This document shows, piece after piece, positions 33,967-42,825 of a stretch of DNA of 44,619 nucleotides. Source of the DNA: Elusimicrobiota bacterium. Lineage in GTDB: Bacteria; Elusimicrobiota; Elusimicrobia; UBA1565; UBA9628. Location: contig JACQWX010000002.1 in assembly GCA_016209035.1 (NCBI GenBank), forward strand, positions 1-44,619, read 5' to 3'. The translations under genes were made by a program, and so were the position numbers. Under the pieces are notes generated by a model. The model searched no databases, was not told the DNA's origin, and saw only the letters and a list, made by a program, of their open reading frames with translations. Positions within the stretch are counted from its first letter, which is position 1, and every line of letters starts with the position of its first letter.

Positions 33967-35319
33967 CTAACCCAGCAGGGCCGCCAGGAAGGCGGCGTGG
34001 TCCCAAGCGTCGATGCGGATGGATAGGCCCAGGCGGACCGCGACCAAGCGAAGCGACGGGATCACGGTGAGGACCTGGCCCTCGTGCCCGATGGCGAAGA
34101 AGGCGTCCGGAGGCGCCTTCCTAGCCGCGGGGGTCTGTCCGCCGAGCTCCTTGGGGATCTTGAGCCACCAGCCGGCCCCGTAGCGGCCTTCCTGCGATTG
34201 GGGCGTCGGCCGGGCGCAGAAGGCGGTCCAGCCCTCGGGCAGCACGCGCCGGCCTTCCCAGCGCCCTCCCTGGAGGAAGAACAGGCCGTAGCGCGCCCAA
34301 TCGCGGGCCGTCGCGAACATGAAGGACGAGAAGACGAAGTCCCCGGCGGCGTCGGGTTCGAGGATGGCGCTTGCCATGCCGAGGGGCTCGAACAGGGCGC
34401 GCCGGGGGAAGGTCAGCCAGTCCTCGCCCGCGGATTCGACGGCCCTGCGGCATACCAGGCCGAGGATGTTCGAGGCGCCGCTGGAGTAGCTCCAGACCTT
34501 GCCCGGCTCATGCCGGAGAGGCTTGGCCGAGGCGTAGGCCGCGGCCGACGGCCGGTTGAAGAGCATCTGCGCGACGTCCCGGAGCGGGTCCGTGTATATC
34601 TCCTCGAACTCGAGGCCGCTGCGCATGCGCAGGAGGTCCTCGAGGGAGATGCGGCCGCGAGGGTCGCCTTGCGAGGACCACTCAGGCAGGAGATCGCGCC
34701 GCTCCAGCGACAGGAGCCCGCGGCCGACCAGCACGCCGACCAGGGAACTGAGCACGCTCTTGGTCATGGACCAGCCCGGCAGGGGCGTGGAGGGTCCGAA
34801 GCCCGGGGCGTAGCGCTCCGCCGCAAGGCGGCCGTCCTGGACCACCACAACGGCGCGGGTCCTGCGCTTGCGCGCGGGGTCAGGCTCCGCGAAAGCGAAG
34901 GCAAGAGCCTCGGCGATCCGGCCTTGAGCGGGGGGCGGCGCCCCTTCGCCTGCGGGCCAAGGCGCTTGCGCCCGCGGCGGCGCGGTCGAGGCGGGCCGCA
35001 GGCTCTCGGGCGGGACCCCGATCGCCAGGGTGGCTCCTAGGCCGGGCCTGAACACCGCGGTCCGAGGCTGGAGCCCGAGGAACGAGACGGTCACCCGCAG
35101 CCTCGGCCGGTCCACCTCGGCTTTGAAGAGCCGCAGGATGCGGTAGCTCTCGGCCGAGACGTCTTGGGCGAGCGCCGCGTCGAGCGGCCTGCCCGAGACG
35201 AAGATGGCGGAGGCCAGGACCTTGGCCTTGTAGGCGGCCCCCACGGCCGCGACGCGCAGGAACCGCGCTCCAGCCCAGGCCGCGGCGCACGCCCCGAGGA
35301 AGGCGGCGGCCCAGAGCAT
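33967..35319 (-). CDS. Serine hydrolase of the beta-lactamase/PBP4* family (PF00144 type)
   Basis: 450 residues from the ATG at 35319. It was chosen over the in-frame ATG at 35370 because the N-terminal helix (MLWAAAFLGACAAAWAGARF) begins there and a -10 box lies 7 bp upstream. After a membrane anchor and about 130 residues of linker comes the hydrolase domain. The nucleophile motif SMTK has Ser184 and Lys187; the second motif is YSSGASN, and the third-strand motif is GHEGQ. RYGAGWWLK also matches the family. The enzyme is probably anchored in the inner membrane facing the periplasm and acts on esters or on peptides such as peptidoglycan stems; the substrate cannot be told. A Pro/Ala-rich stretch (APPRAQAPWPAGEGAPPP) interrupts the linker. 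The gene is divergent from the SGNH hydrolase. Confidence 0.85.
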   Translation of the reverse strand: MLWAAAFLGACAAAWAGARFLRVAAVGAAYKAKVLASAIFVSGRPLDAALAQDVSAESYRILRLFKAEVDRPRLRVTVSFLGLQPRTAVFRPGLGATLAIGVPPESLRPASTAPPRAQAPWPAGEGAPPPAQGRIAEALAFAFAEPDPARKRRTRAVVVVQDGRLAAERYAPGFGPSTPLPGWSMTKSVLSSLVGVLVGRGLLSLERRDLLPEWSSQGDPRGRISLEDLLRMRSGLEFEEIYTDPLRDVAQMLFNRPSAAAYASAKPLRHEPGKVWSYSSGASNILGLVCRRAVESAGEDWLTFPRRALFEPLGMASAILEPDAAGDFVFSSFMFATARDWARYGLFFLQGGRWEGRRVLPEGWTAFCARPTPQSQEGRYGAGWWLKIPKELGGQTPAARKAPPDAFFAIGHEGQVLTVIPSLRLVAVRLGLSIRIDAWDHAAFLAALLG

Positions 35320-35325
35320 GGTCGG

Positions 35326-35335
35326 TATGATATCA
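35326..35335. promoter_or_regulatory. Bidirectional promoter core TATGATATCAT
   Basis: ATGATATCAT is a perfect 10-bp palindrome between the divergent genes. On the plus strand TATGAT (35326-35331) lies 37 bp before the ATG at 35369. On the minus strand TATCAT (35327-35332) lies 7 bp before the ATG at 35319, giving a leaderless transcript. Confidence 0.5.
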
Positions 35336-35368
35336 TTTGCCGCCAATGTCCCGGTCGGAGCGCTAGGC

Positions 35369-36946
35369 ATGGACCTTCGCAGGAATCTCAGGCGCGTCGC
35401 CGTCCTGGCCGCCGTCTGTTCGGCGGTCTTGGTGGCCGTTGAGGCGGGCTGCCGGCTGTTCTTCCTCTACCGGAACAGGCTGCAGCCGAGAGAGGATTTC
35501 TTCGAGCTCTACGCCATCGGCGGGTCCACGATGGCCGGCAGTCCCTACGACGGCATCCTTTCGATCCCGGGGATCGCCTCCAATATCCTCGGCGGCGAGG
35601 TCCGAGGCAAGCCGATCAGGGTCCTCAACCTGGCGGGGCACGGCGAGAGCATCTATCCCCAGGCCTTCTCCCTGAAGGACGCGGTCCGGTACAGGGACCG
35701 GTCCCGGCCAGGGGCCGTCTTCGTCTACTCCGGGCACAACGACGCCGCCATGGGCCGCGCCCGGTTGAGCCCGGGTTGCCGGGTGTACGAACCCATCAAG
35801 GAAGGCGTCCTGTCCCGCTCGGCGGCGGTCGAGCTCCTGATGTTCTACGGCGAGAAGGGGCGCATCCTGCCGGCGTGCAGGGATTCCCGGACCTTCGAGC
35901 GCTACATGAGGGAGGCTGTCAAGACCGCGCTGGCCGCGGGACTTAGGCCCGTCCTTTCGACCGTCATCTCGAACGTCGCCGAGATCGAGCCGGGTCTGGT
36001 CCTGGGCGGCCCCTCCGGCCTGACCCGGGACCGGCTGGATTCCCTGCTGGCCCAGGGGGAACGGCTCGAGCGGCAGGGCAAAGACCCCGAGGCGATCCGG
36101 TTCTACGAGCGCGCCGGGAGGGAGTTCCCGGACATCGGGGCGTACCTCCGGTATCGGATCGGGGCCTGCCTGCGCCGGATGGGGGAATACGGAGCCGCCA
36201 ACCGCGCCTTCTGGGAGGCGATCGATTCAGCCCCTGGAGACGCCTTCGGCAGGGCCACGAGCGGGCAAAACGCGCTCATCCGCGATCTGGCCCGGCGATA
36301 CGGCGTGCCGCTCGTGGACGCGGTCCGGATGTTCGAAGAGCATTCCCCGCATGGACTGGTCGGGGACGGCCTGCTCATCGACGGCCATCATCCCAACGAT
36401 GCGGGCTATGCCCTGCTGGCCGGAGGCTTCGCCCAGGCCCTGGCGCGTGACCTGGGCCTGCCCCGGAAGGACGCCTCCGCGTCGCCTGTCGCCCACACCT
36501 TTCCTGATGGCGCAGGTGACGCTCGGCCTCCGGCCTGGACCGCGTCGCCGGACGAGATGGCCCGGTGGTTCCCGATGACCAAGGAGGCGCGCATCGAGAG
36601 TCTCCTCAGGAGCGGCCGCTGGCTGTTCACGATCTCGGCGCGCCATGCGCATCCGGCGGACAGGCTGGGCCTGGCCGAGAAGCGGTTCCGGGAGGCGCTT
36701 GCGCTCGAGCCCGGCCTGTTCTCGGCGTGGCTCGGCCTGGGGCTGGTGACCGCCGCCCGGGAGACCCCGTCCATCCTGCTCGACGACCAGGATATCTCCT
36801 GGCTGGACGAAAGAGGCCTGTTCTACGGCTCGACCTACGACCTGCCGAGGGACAAGCTCCCGGAGGTCCTCGCGAGGCTTTCCCTGTGGGGCGTGCCGGA
36901 TGGCGTCCTGGAGAGGATCAGGGCCGGCGCTCCGAAAATGTTATAG
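35369..36946 (+). CDS. Membrane-anchored SGNH/GDSL-type hydrolase with TPR-like regions
   Basis: 525 residues. One N-terminal membrane helix (VAVLAAVCSAVLVAVEAG) anchors the protein. SGNH blocks are present: block I IGGSTMAG with the predicted nucleophile Ser53, block III SGHND with Asn124, and block V DGHHPND with Asp338 and His341. A helical TPR-like insertion lies at about 215-290 and another TPR-like unit at the C-terminus (AEKRFREALALEPGLFSAW). The fold acts on ester bonds, often O-acetyl groups of envelope glycans; the substrate is unknown. Residues about 371-390 (PVAHTFPDGAGDARPPAW) come from an inverted copy of the 60-bp palindromic element and lie between the catalytic and C-terminal domains. 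ATG 35369 directly precedes the membrane anchor. Confidence 0.82.
   Translation: MDLRRNLRRVAVLAAVCSAVLVAVEAGCRLFFLYRNRLQPREDFFELYAIGGSTMAGSPYDGILSIPGIASNILGGEVRGKPIRVLNLAGHGESIYPQAFSLKDAVRYRDRSRPGAVFVYSGHNDAAMGRARLSPGCRVYEPIKEGVLSRSAAVELLMFYGEKGRILPACRDSRTFERYMREAVKTALAAGLRPVLSTVISNVAEIEPGLVLGGPSGLTRDRLDSLLAQGERLERQGKDPEAIRFYERAGREFPDIGAYLRYRIGACLRRMGEYGAANRAFWEAIDSAPGDAFGRATSGQNALIRDLARRYGVPLVDAVRMFEEHSPHGLVGDGLLIDGHHPNDAGYALLAGGFAQALARDLGLPRKDASASPVAHTFPDGAGDARPPAWTASPDEMARWFPMTKEARIESLLRSGRWLFTISARHAHPADRLGLAEKRFREALALEPGLFSAWLGLGLVTAARETPSILLDDQDISWLDERGLFYGSTYDLPRDKLPEVLARLSLWGVPDGVLERIRAGAPKML
36478..36537 (-). repeat. Palindromic coding repeat, copy C (inverted, in frame in the SGNH hydrolase gene)
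   Basis: Its reverse complement matches copy A at 52 of 60 positions without gaps. CACCT pairs with AGGTG around the loop that includes GCGCCATCAGGAA, which is unchanged from copy A. The stem bases differ from copy A yet still pair. Because it is inverted, a different frame is translated, yet the host frame stays open. Confidence 0.88.
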
Positions 36947-36947
36947 T
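36942..36947 (+). promoter_or_regulatory. Candidate -10 box TATAGT of the ABC importer operon
   Basis: TATAGT overlaps the end of the preceding gene, 12 bp before the ATG at 36960, giving a leader of about 6 nt. No -35 box is clear. Confidence 0.4.
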
Positions 36948-36959
36948 GGCGCCAGGCCC

Positions 36960-38195
36960 ATGAGACCGGCTGTCGTCGTCATATCCGCGGGGCTGCTGGC
37001 CGCCGCGGCCTCCTGCCGGCTGGCGCCGCAGGACCAGGGGGTTGACCGCGCCATCGTGGTGTGGGAACAGGAGGACGCCCAGGTCTTTCCCTACATCGAT
37101 TCCGTGTTCGACGCGTTCAAGCGGCTGCCCGGGAACGCCGACGTCAGGATCGTCAGGAACCACTACCAGACCGAGGACCTCCGCCAGCAGTTCCTGACGG
37201 CCTCCATCGCGGGGAGCCCTCCGGACCTCCTCATGGGCCCCTCCGACACCGCGGGCATCTATTCCATCGCGGGGTTCATCCTGCCGGTCGAGAAGGTCTT
37301 CGACCTCTCCGCGTTCAACAAGCCGGTGGTGGAGGCCATCACGCTCGACGGCCATGTCTGGGGCGTCCCCATGACGAACGGCAACCACCTCATGCTGATG
37401 TACAACAAGCGGCTCTCCCCCACGGCTCCCCGGACCACGGACGAGCTCTTCGCCTTCTGCGAGACCAAGGCCAAGGCCAAGGCCTTGAAGCTCGACTACT
37501 GCATGGCCTTCAACTTGGGCGAGCCCTTCTGGCTCATGCCGTGGCTCGGGGCTTTCGGCGGCTGGCCCATCGACGACAAGACCCCGACTCTCGACACCAA
37601 ACCCATGCTCGATGCCGTGTCCCTGGTCGTGGACCTCATCTACAAGAAGAAGTACGTCCCGATGGAATGCGAGTATAACTGCACGGACACCCTCTTCAAG
37701 GAGGGCAAGGTCGCCTTCATCATCAACGGGGACTGGGCCATCTCGACCTACCGCGACAAGTTCGGCAAGGACTTCGGCGTGGCCAAGATTCCCAAGCTGT
37801 CGGCCACCGGCAGGTGGCCGACGCCGATGGTCAGCGGCCGTTATTTCATGCTCAACTCCAAGCTGAGCGGAGCGAAGCTGGAGCTGGTCAAGCGGTTCGT
37901 CTCTTTCTACACCAACAAGGAGAATCAGATAGGCCAGGTCAAATCCCTGATGCGGTTGCCGGCCCTGGCCGAAGCGGCCGGCGCCGGCATCATCAGGGAC
38001 GACCCCATCCTCAAGGCCTCCATGGACCAGATACTGGCGGGCAAGCCCATGCCCATGGCGACCGAGATGCGCGCGGTCTGGGACTCGGTGCGGCCGCACC
38101 TGGGCCGGGCCGTGAACAAGAAAGCGACCCCGCGGGAAGCGGTGGCCAAGATGCAGTCCGAGGCGGTCTCGAAGATCAAGGAGATGACCGACTGA
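36960..38195 (+). CDS. Sugar ABC transporter substrate-binding lipoprotein (MalE-like)
   Basis: 411 residues. A lipoprotein signal ends in the lipobox AAASC, with Cys19 as the lipidated residue. The mature part follows the cluster B (maltose-type) binding-protein pattern: IVVWEQED at the first strand, GSPPDLLMGPSD, an inter-domain LMYNKRL, EGKVAFIINGDWAIS near the hinge, and a helical C-terminus. It captures an oligosaccharide or glycoside in the periplasm and delivers it to the permeases encoded next. The next gene starts at the stop (TGATG). The specific sugar is not readable; the distal MpgP-like gene hints at mannosyl- or glucosylglycerate, though maltodextrin-type sugars are equally possible. 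Confidence 0.88.
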   Translation: MRPAVVVISAGLLAAAASCRLAPQDQGVDRAIVVWEQEDAQVFPYIDSVFDAFKRLPGNADVRIVRNHYQTEDLRQQFLTASIAGSPPDLLMGPSDTAGIYSIAGFILPVEKVFDLSAFNKPVVEAITLDGHVWGVPMTNGNHLMLMYNKRLSPTAPRTTDELFAFCETKAKAKALKLDYCMAFNLGEPFWLMPWLGAFGGWPIDDKTPTLDTKPMLDAVSLVVDLIYKKKYVPMECEYNCTDTLFKEGKVAFIINGDWAISTYRDKFGKDFGVAKIPKLSATGRWPTPMVSGRYFMLNSKLSGAKLELVKRFVSFYTNKENQIGQVKSLMRLPALAEAAGAGIIRDDPILKASMDQILAGKPMPMATEMRAVWDSVRPHLGRAVNKKATPREAVAKMQSEAVSKIKEMTD

Positions 38196-39394
38196 TGCTG
38201 GCTCCGGTCGCGCAGGTCCTCCAGTTCGCCCTGCTCATCGGGGCGTTCGTGGCCGTGCTCGAGGGCTGGCTCCATTACCACTTCAAGTACCACGAGAGGA
38301 ACTGGTTCATTCCAGCCGCCGTGCTGGGCACGGCGGCTTTGGTCGTGTTCGCCGCGCTGTGGACGGCGGGTGGGGGCGTTGAGGCCGGCCGCGTCGTCTC
38401 CCTGGCGGTCGGGACGGCGTTGGCGGAGTGCTTGGCGGCTCTTTTCTTCAAGCACGTCGTGAAAGGAAGGCATAGCCTTCCTTTCATGCTCCTGGCCCCA
38501 GCGATGCTGGGGCTGGCGGCATTAATTGCATACCCCATGGTCTTCGAGGTGTATCTCGCGTTCCACGACCTCAAGCTCACGACCATCATGGCATGGAGCC
38601 GCACCGGGGACCTGCCTTTCGTGGGCCTGAAGCACTTCAGGAAGGTGTTCACCTCCTCGCCTCTCTCCGAGGTGGGCTTCTGGGAGCTCAGCCTCCGGAC
38701 CGTCTGGTGGACCTTCATCAACGTCTTCTTCCACGTGGCGGGCGGCTTCGTCATGGCCCTGCTCCTGAACTCCGTGACGCGGTTCAAGGGCGTCTACCGG
38801 ATGCTCCTCATCGTGCCCTGGGCCATGCCCCAGGTGGTGGCGGTGCTGGCCATGAGGGGCGAGTTCCACTCCCAGTACGGCTTCGTCAACATCATGCTGT
38901 CGAAGACGGCCGCGTGGCTGCCCTTCCTGAAGGACGTGGGCGTGGGGCCGGTGCAGTGGCTGGGCCAGCACCCGTTCCTGACCTGCACCATCATCAACGT
39001 GTGGCTGGGCATTCCGTTCATGACCGTGGTCATCCTGGGGGGCCTCCAGTCCATCTCGCGGCACTACTACGACGCGGCGTCCATCGACGGCGCCTCGGCC
39101 TTCCAGCAGTTCCGGATGATCACCCTGCCGCTCATCAGGCCGGTCTTGGCCCCGGCCGTCACCCTGGGGACGGTCTGGACCTTCAACAACATCAACGTGA
39201 TCTACCTCGTGACCGGCCAGGCCGGCGGCACAGAGGACGCCGACATCCTGGTCTCGGCCCTGTACAAGGCGGCCTTCGCGTTCTACCGGTACAGCTACTC
39301 CGCGGCGTTCGCGCTCGTCGTGTTCCTGATGCTGTTCGTATCATCCATGGTCTGGCTCAAGTGGTCGAAAGGCTCGGAGTCCCTCTATGACTGA
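38195..39394 (+). CDS. Sugar ABC transporter permease (MalF-like)
   Basis: 399 residues. About eight or nine membrane helices, of which the first three (FALLIGAFVAVLEGWL, VLGTAALVVFAALW, VVSLAVGTALAECL) form an N-terminal extension like that of MalF. The permease core bears the EAA loop DAASIDGASAFQQFRMITLP, which contacts the ATPase. It forms the membrane channel together with the MalG-like partner. The start ATG overlaps the binding-protein stop, and the end overlaps the next gene by 8 bp. No separate large periplasmic loop like the P2 loop of enteric MalF is seen. Confidence 0.9.
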   Translation: MLAPVAQVLQFALLIGAFVAVLEGWLHYHFKYHERNWFIPAAVLGTAALVVFAALWTAGGGVEAGRVVSLAVGTALAECLAALFFKHVVKGRHSLPFMLLAPAMLGLAALIAYPMVFEVYLAFHDLKLTTIMAWSRTGDLPFVGLKHFRKVFTSSPLSEVGFWELSLRTVWWTFINVFFHVAGGFVMALLLNSVTRFKGVYRMLLIVPWAMPQVVAVLAMRGEFHSQYGFVNIMLSKTAAWLPFLKDVGVGPVQWLGQHPFLTCTIINVWLGIPFMTVVILGGLQSISRHYYDAASIDGASAFQQFRMITLPLIRPVLAPAVTLGTVWTFNNINVIYLVTGQAGGTEDADILVSALYKAAFAFYRYSYSAAFALVVFLMLFVSSMVWLKWSKGSESLYD

Positions 39395-40268
39395 GTCGGG
39401 GGCCTCCCTGGAGAGCCTCCGGGCGCTCCGGCTGCACCGAAGGCGCGAGGCGCTGAAGACCGCGCTGATCCACGGGGCGCTGATCCTCGCCTGCGCGGCG
39501 TGCGTCTATCCGCTGCTCCGGATCCTCGCGGTGTCCCTGCGGCCCGGGGACAGGATCATCTCCACCGACCTCGCCCTCATCCCGCAGGGCGCGACCTGGG
39601 CCTCCTACGTGAAGGTCTTCACCGAGACCAACTTCCTGTTCTGGCTGTGGAACTCCCTGGTGATCACGGTCGCGACCTCCGTGGCCGGGGTCGCCCTGGC
39701 CTCCACCGCCGCCTACGCCTTCTCCAGGTTCAAGTTCCCCGGGGCTAAGCTGGGGCTCTCGCTCCTGCTCGGGACGCAGATGCTGCCGGCCGGGATGCTG
39801 CTCCTGCCGCTGTTCCTCATGATCATGAGGCTGCGCCTCATGAACACCTACCTCGGCATGGTCATCGCCTACTCGGTGTCGTCGCTGCCGTTCAGCATCT
39901 GGATCCTGAAGGGCTACTACGACACCATCCCGAGGTCCCTGGAGGAGGCCGCCCTGGTGGACGGCACCTCGGTCTTCGGCGCCTTCTACAGGATCGTCCT
40001 GCCCCTGTCGACCCCGGCCCTGGCCATCGCGTTCCTGTTCAACTTCACCCAGGCTTGGAACGAGTACCTGGTCGCCCGGGTGATCCTCACCGATTCCTTC
40101 AAGTACACCTGGACGCTGGGCCTCTTCGACCTGCAGGGCCAGTACCTGACGCAGTGGGGCATGTTCGCGGCCGCCTCGCTCCTGGTCACGATACCGGTCA
40201 TGGGGGTCTTCCTATATTCCTCGAAGTGGCTCCTGACCGGGATGACCCTGGGCGGGGTCAAGGGGTAA
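39387..40268 (+). CDS. Sugar ABC transporter permease (MalG-like)
   Basis: 293 residues, the standard length, with six predicted helices. The first is ALILACAACVYPLLRILAVS. The EAA loop reads EEAALVDGTSVFGAFYRIVL, and the C-terminal WLLTGMTLGGVKG matches the family ending, which in MalG reaches into the binding cavity. It pairs with the MalF-like protein in the inner membrane. Co-directional and overlapping with its neighbours; the ATPase gene follows after 3 bp. Confidence 0.92.
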   Translation: MTESGASLESLRALRLHRRREALKTALIHGALILACAACVYPLLRILAVSLRPGDRIISTDLALIPQGATWASYVKVFTETNFLFWLWNSLVITVATSVAGVALASTAAYAFSRFKFPGAKLGLSLLLGTQMLPAGMLLLPLFLMIMRLRLMNTYLGMVIAYSVSSLPFSIWILKGYYDTIPRSLEEAALVDGTSVFGAFYRIVLPLSTPALAIAFLFNFTQAWNEYLVARVILTDSFKYTWTLGLFDLQGQYLTQWGMFAAASLLVTIPVMGVFLYSSKWLLTGMTLGGVKG

Positions 40269-40271
40269 ACG

Positions 40272-41377
<1,106 letters not shown>

Positions 41378-41381
<4 letters not shown>

Positions 41382-41938
41382 TGAAGACGGGCATGCTGTG
41401 CGTCGGGCTGGCGCTCTTCGGCCAGGGGACGGCGCTGGGAGCGGAGGCGATCTCATCGAGGCTTCCCAAGAGGGTGTCGACGGGCGCTCCGGTCATGCCG
41501 GCGCGGGACTCGCTGGCCGAACCGACGGACTCCGCCAACCTTTTGGTGGAGATCGCGGCCCGCCATGACGAGATGGAAGGCTCGGCCAGGTTCATCGTGG
41601 GCAACGGGGCCCAGGCGAACCACGTGGTCGGCGGGGACAAGCCCTTCACCATCAAGAACAATCAGGGCACGGGGGTGGAGTTCAAGAAATGGGGGTTCAT
41701 CTTCAATGTCCTGCCCAGGTTGAACCCCAAGGACCGCGGCGAGGTCTTCGTCCAGATGCAGGTCGAGTTGTCCGGCCCGGTCAAGGGGGTGACCATCCCG
41801 GCCGCCGGGGACGTCCAGGGCATCGCGACCTGGCAATACCAGTCGTCCTTCACCGTGAAGAAGGGCTTGAAGACGGTGGTGGTCGAGTCCCCGGCGCGGG
41901 TGGAGATCACGGTCTCCGAGGCGCCGGTGGGCGGGTGA
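41378..41938 (+). CDS. Small exported protein in the sugar-importer operon, function unknown
   Basis: 186 residues with a short signal peptide (GMLCVGLALFGQGTALGA). The body is predicted to be mostly beta. The segment VEFKKWGFIFNVLPRLNPKD followed by EVFVQMQVELSG resembles the strand pattern of secretin-type beta domains, but this is weak. Both ends overlap neighbours (ATGA with the ATPase, GTGA with the HAD phosphatase), so it is embedded in the operon. I do not recognise a family. Confidence 0.65.
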
Positions 41939-42741
41939 TCGGCTGGACCGTCTTCTCCGACCTCCACGGCACCCTCCTCGACAGGGAGACCCAGGATTCA
42001 GGGCCGGCGCTGCCGGCCCTGAAAGCTCTCCGGCGGTCCGGGACCCCTCTTGTCCTCGTGTCGAGCAAGTCCTTGCCCGACATGCTGGCCGTCCGCCGCA
42101 GGCTGGGCCATCGCGGGGCCTTCATCTTCGAGAACGGCGGCGGGGTCGCGCTCCGGGCCGGGTCGCCGGCCGGGCGGCCGGCGGGCTTTAAGGCCGAAGG
42201 GAGGCTTTGGATCAGGATGTTCGGGCCCTCGCGCGAGAATCTGCTTGGAGCCATCGAGTCGCTGAGGCGCCGGACCGGTGCGCGCATCGCCGAGGTCGGG
42301 CGGATGCCCTTGAAGGAGCTGGCGGCGCGGACCGGGTTCTCGCTGGAGAGGGCCGAGCGCTGCAGGCAGCGCCGCTGTTCGGCCCCCTTCTTTCTCGACT
42401 CTCCGCGGGACCTTCCGGCCGTCCGCAGGACGGCCGGTGAAATGGGCTTCAAGGTCGCTCACGGAGGCCGTTTCTACCATCTGCTCGGGTCCGCTGACAA
42501 GGGCACGGCGGCCAAGGCCGTTCTCGGGCTCCTGGGCGGGGCAAGGTCGGCCGCGTTGGGCGACGCGCAGACGGACATCCCACTGTTGCGCGCCGTGGAC
42601 AGGCCCTACCTGGTCCAGCAGGCGCCGGGCGTCTGGGAACCCATCCGCGTGAAGGGCCTGCGCCGCGTCCCTGCGCCGGGGCCGCAGGGTTTCAGGCTCG
42701 CGGTCGAGGACCTTCTGGAGGGCTCGGACTCATATAGATAG
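41935..42741 (+). CDS. Mannosyl-3-phosphoglycerate phosphatase-like HAD-IIB protein with altered motif I
   Basis: 268 residues from a GTG overlapping the previous stop. The order of motifs fits MpgP: motif I SDLHGTLLD (Asp9), motif II LVSSKS, FIFENGGG, the cap-domain CRQRRCSAPFF, motif III DKGTAAK and motif IV LGDAQTDIPLL. MpgP removes phosphate from mannosyl- or glucosyl-3-phosphoglycerate to give the compatible solutes mannosylglycerate or glucosylglycerate. Oddly, the second aspartate of motif I (normally DxDGT, the general acid/base) is His11, encoded by CAC instead of GAC. That may impair or alter the chemistry. No synthase gene (mpgS) is in the window. It is the last gene of the importer operon. 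Confidence 0.75.
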   Translation: MIGWTVFSDLHGTLLDRETQDSGPALPALKALRRSGTPLVLVSSKSLPDMLAVRRRLGHRGAFIFENGGGVALRAGSPAGRPAGFKAEGRLWIRMFGPSRENLLGAIESLRRRTGARIAEVGRMPLKELAARTGFSLERAERCRQRRCSAPFFLDSPRDLPAVRRTAGEMGFKVAHGGRFYHLLGSADKGTAAKAVLGLLGGARSAALGDAQTDIPLLRAVDRPYLVQQAPGVWEPIRVKGLRRVPAPGPQGFRLAVEDLLEGSDSYR

Positions 42742-42779
42742 GCTGCGTCCGGACCTGGATGGGGACTGGGAGAAGAAAA

Positions 42780-42808
42780 GACCCCCGGCGCTTGACGCGC
42801 CGGGGGTC
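42780..42808. terminator. Bidirectional intrinsic terminator
   Basis: GACCCCCGGCGC-ttgac-GCGCCGGGGGTC is a perfect 12-bp stem with a 5-nt loop. It is flanked on the left by an A-rich run (AGAAGAAAA) and on the right by TTCTCTT, so it can stop transcripts from both convergent operons (HAD gene on plus, FecR-like gene on minus). Confidence 0.9.
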
Positions 42809-42825
42809 TTCTCTTGCGACGGACT

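Noticed and set aside
33887..33970. Small ORF (24-27 residues, SSGRRVPTLARAAGLDRAAHKKL) after a TAGAAT box and GGGAGG
   Set aside because: The -10 box overlaps the ATG, and the Shine-Dalgarno is only 1 bp from the alternative GTG. Length and composition could be chance, and it overlaps the end of the serine hydrolase gene.
34925..34990. Pro/Ala-rich stretch in the serine hydrolase linker considered as a fourth copy of the 60-bp element
   Set aside because: Only scattered matches with gaps and no conserved loop; GC-rich low complexity explains it.
42153..42182. GCCGGCCG-GG-CGGCCGGC palindrome inside the HAD phosphatase gene
   Set aside because: A self-complementary run of only G and C is easily produced by chance in DNA of this composition, and no second copy was seen.
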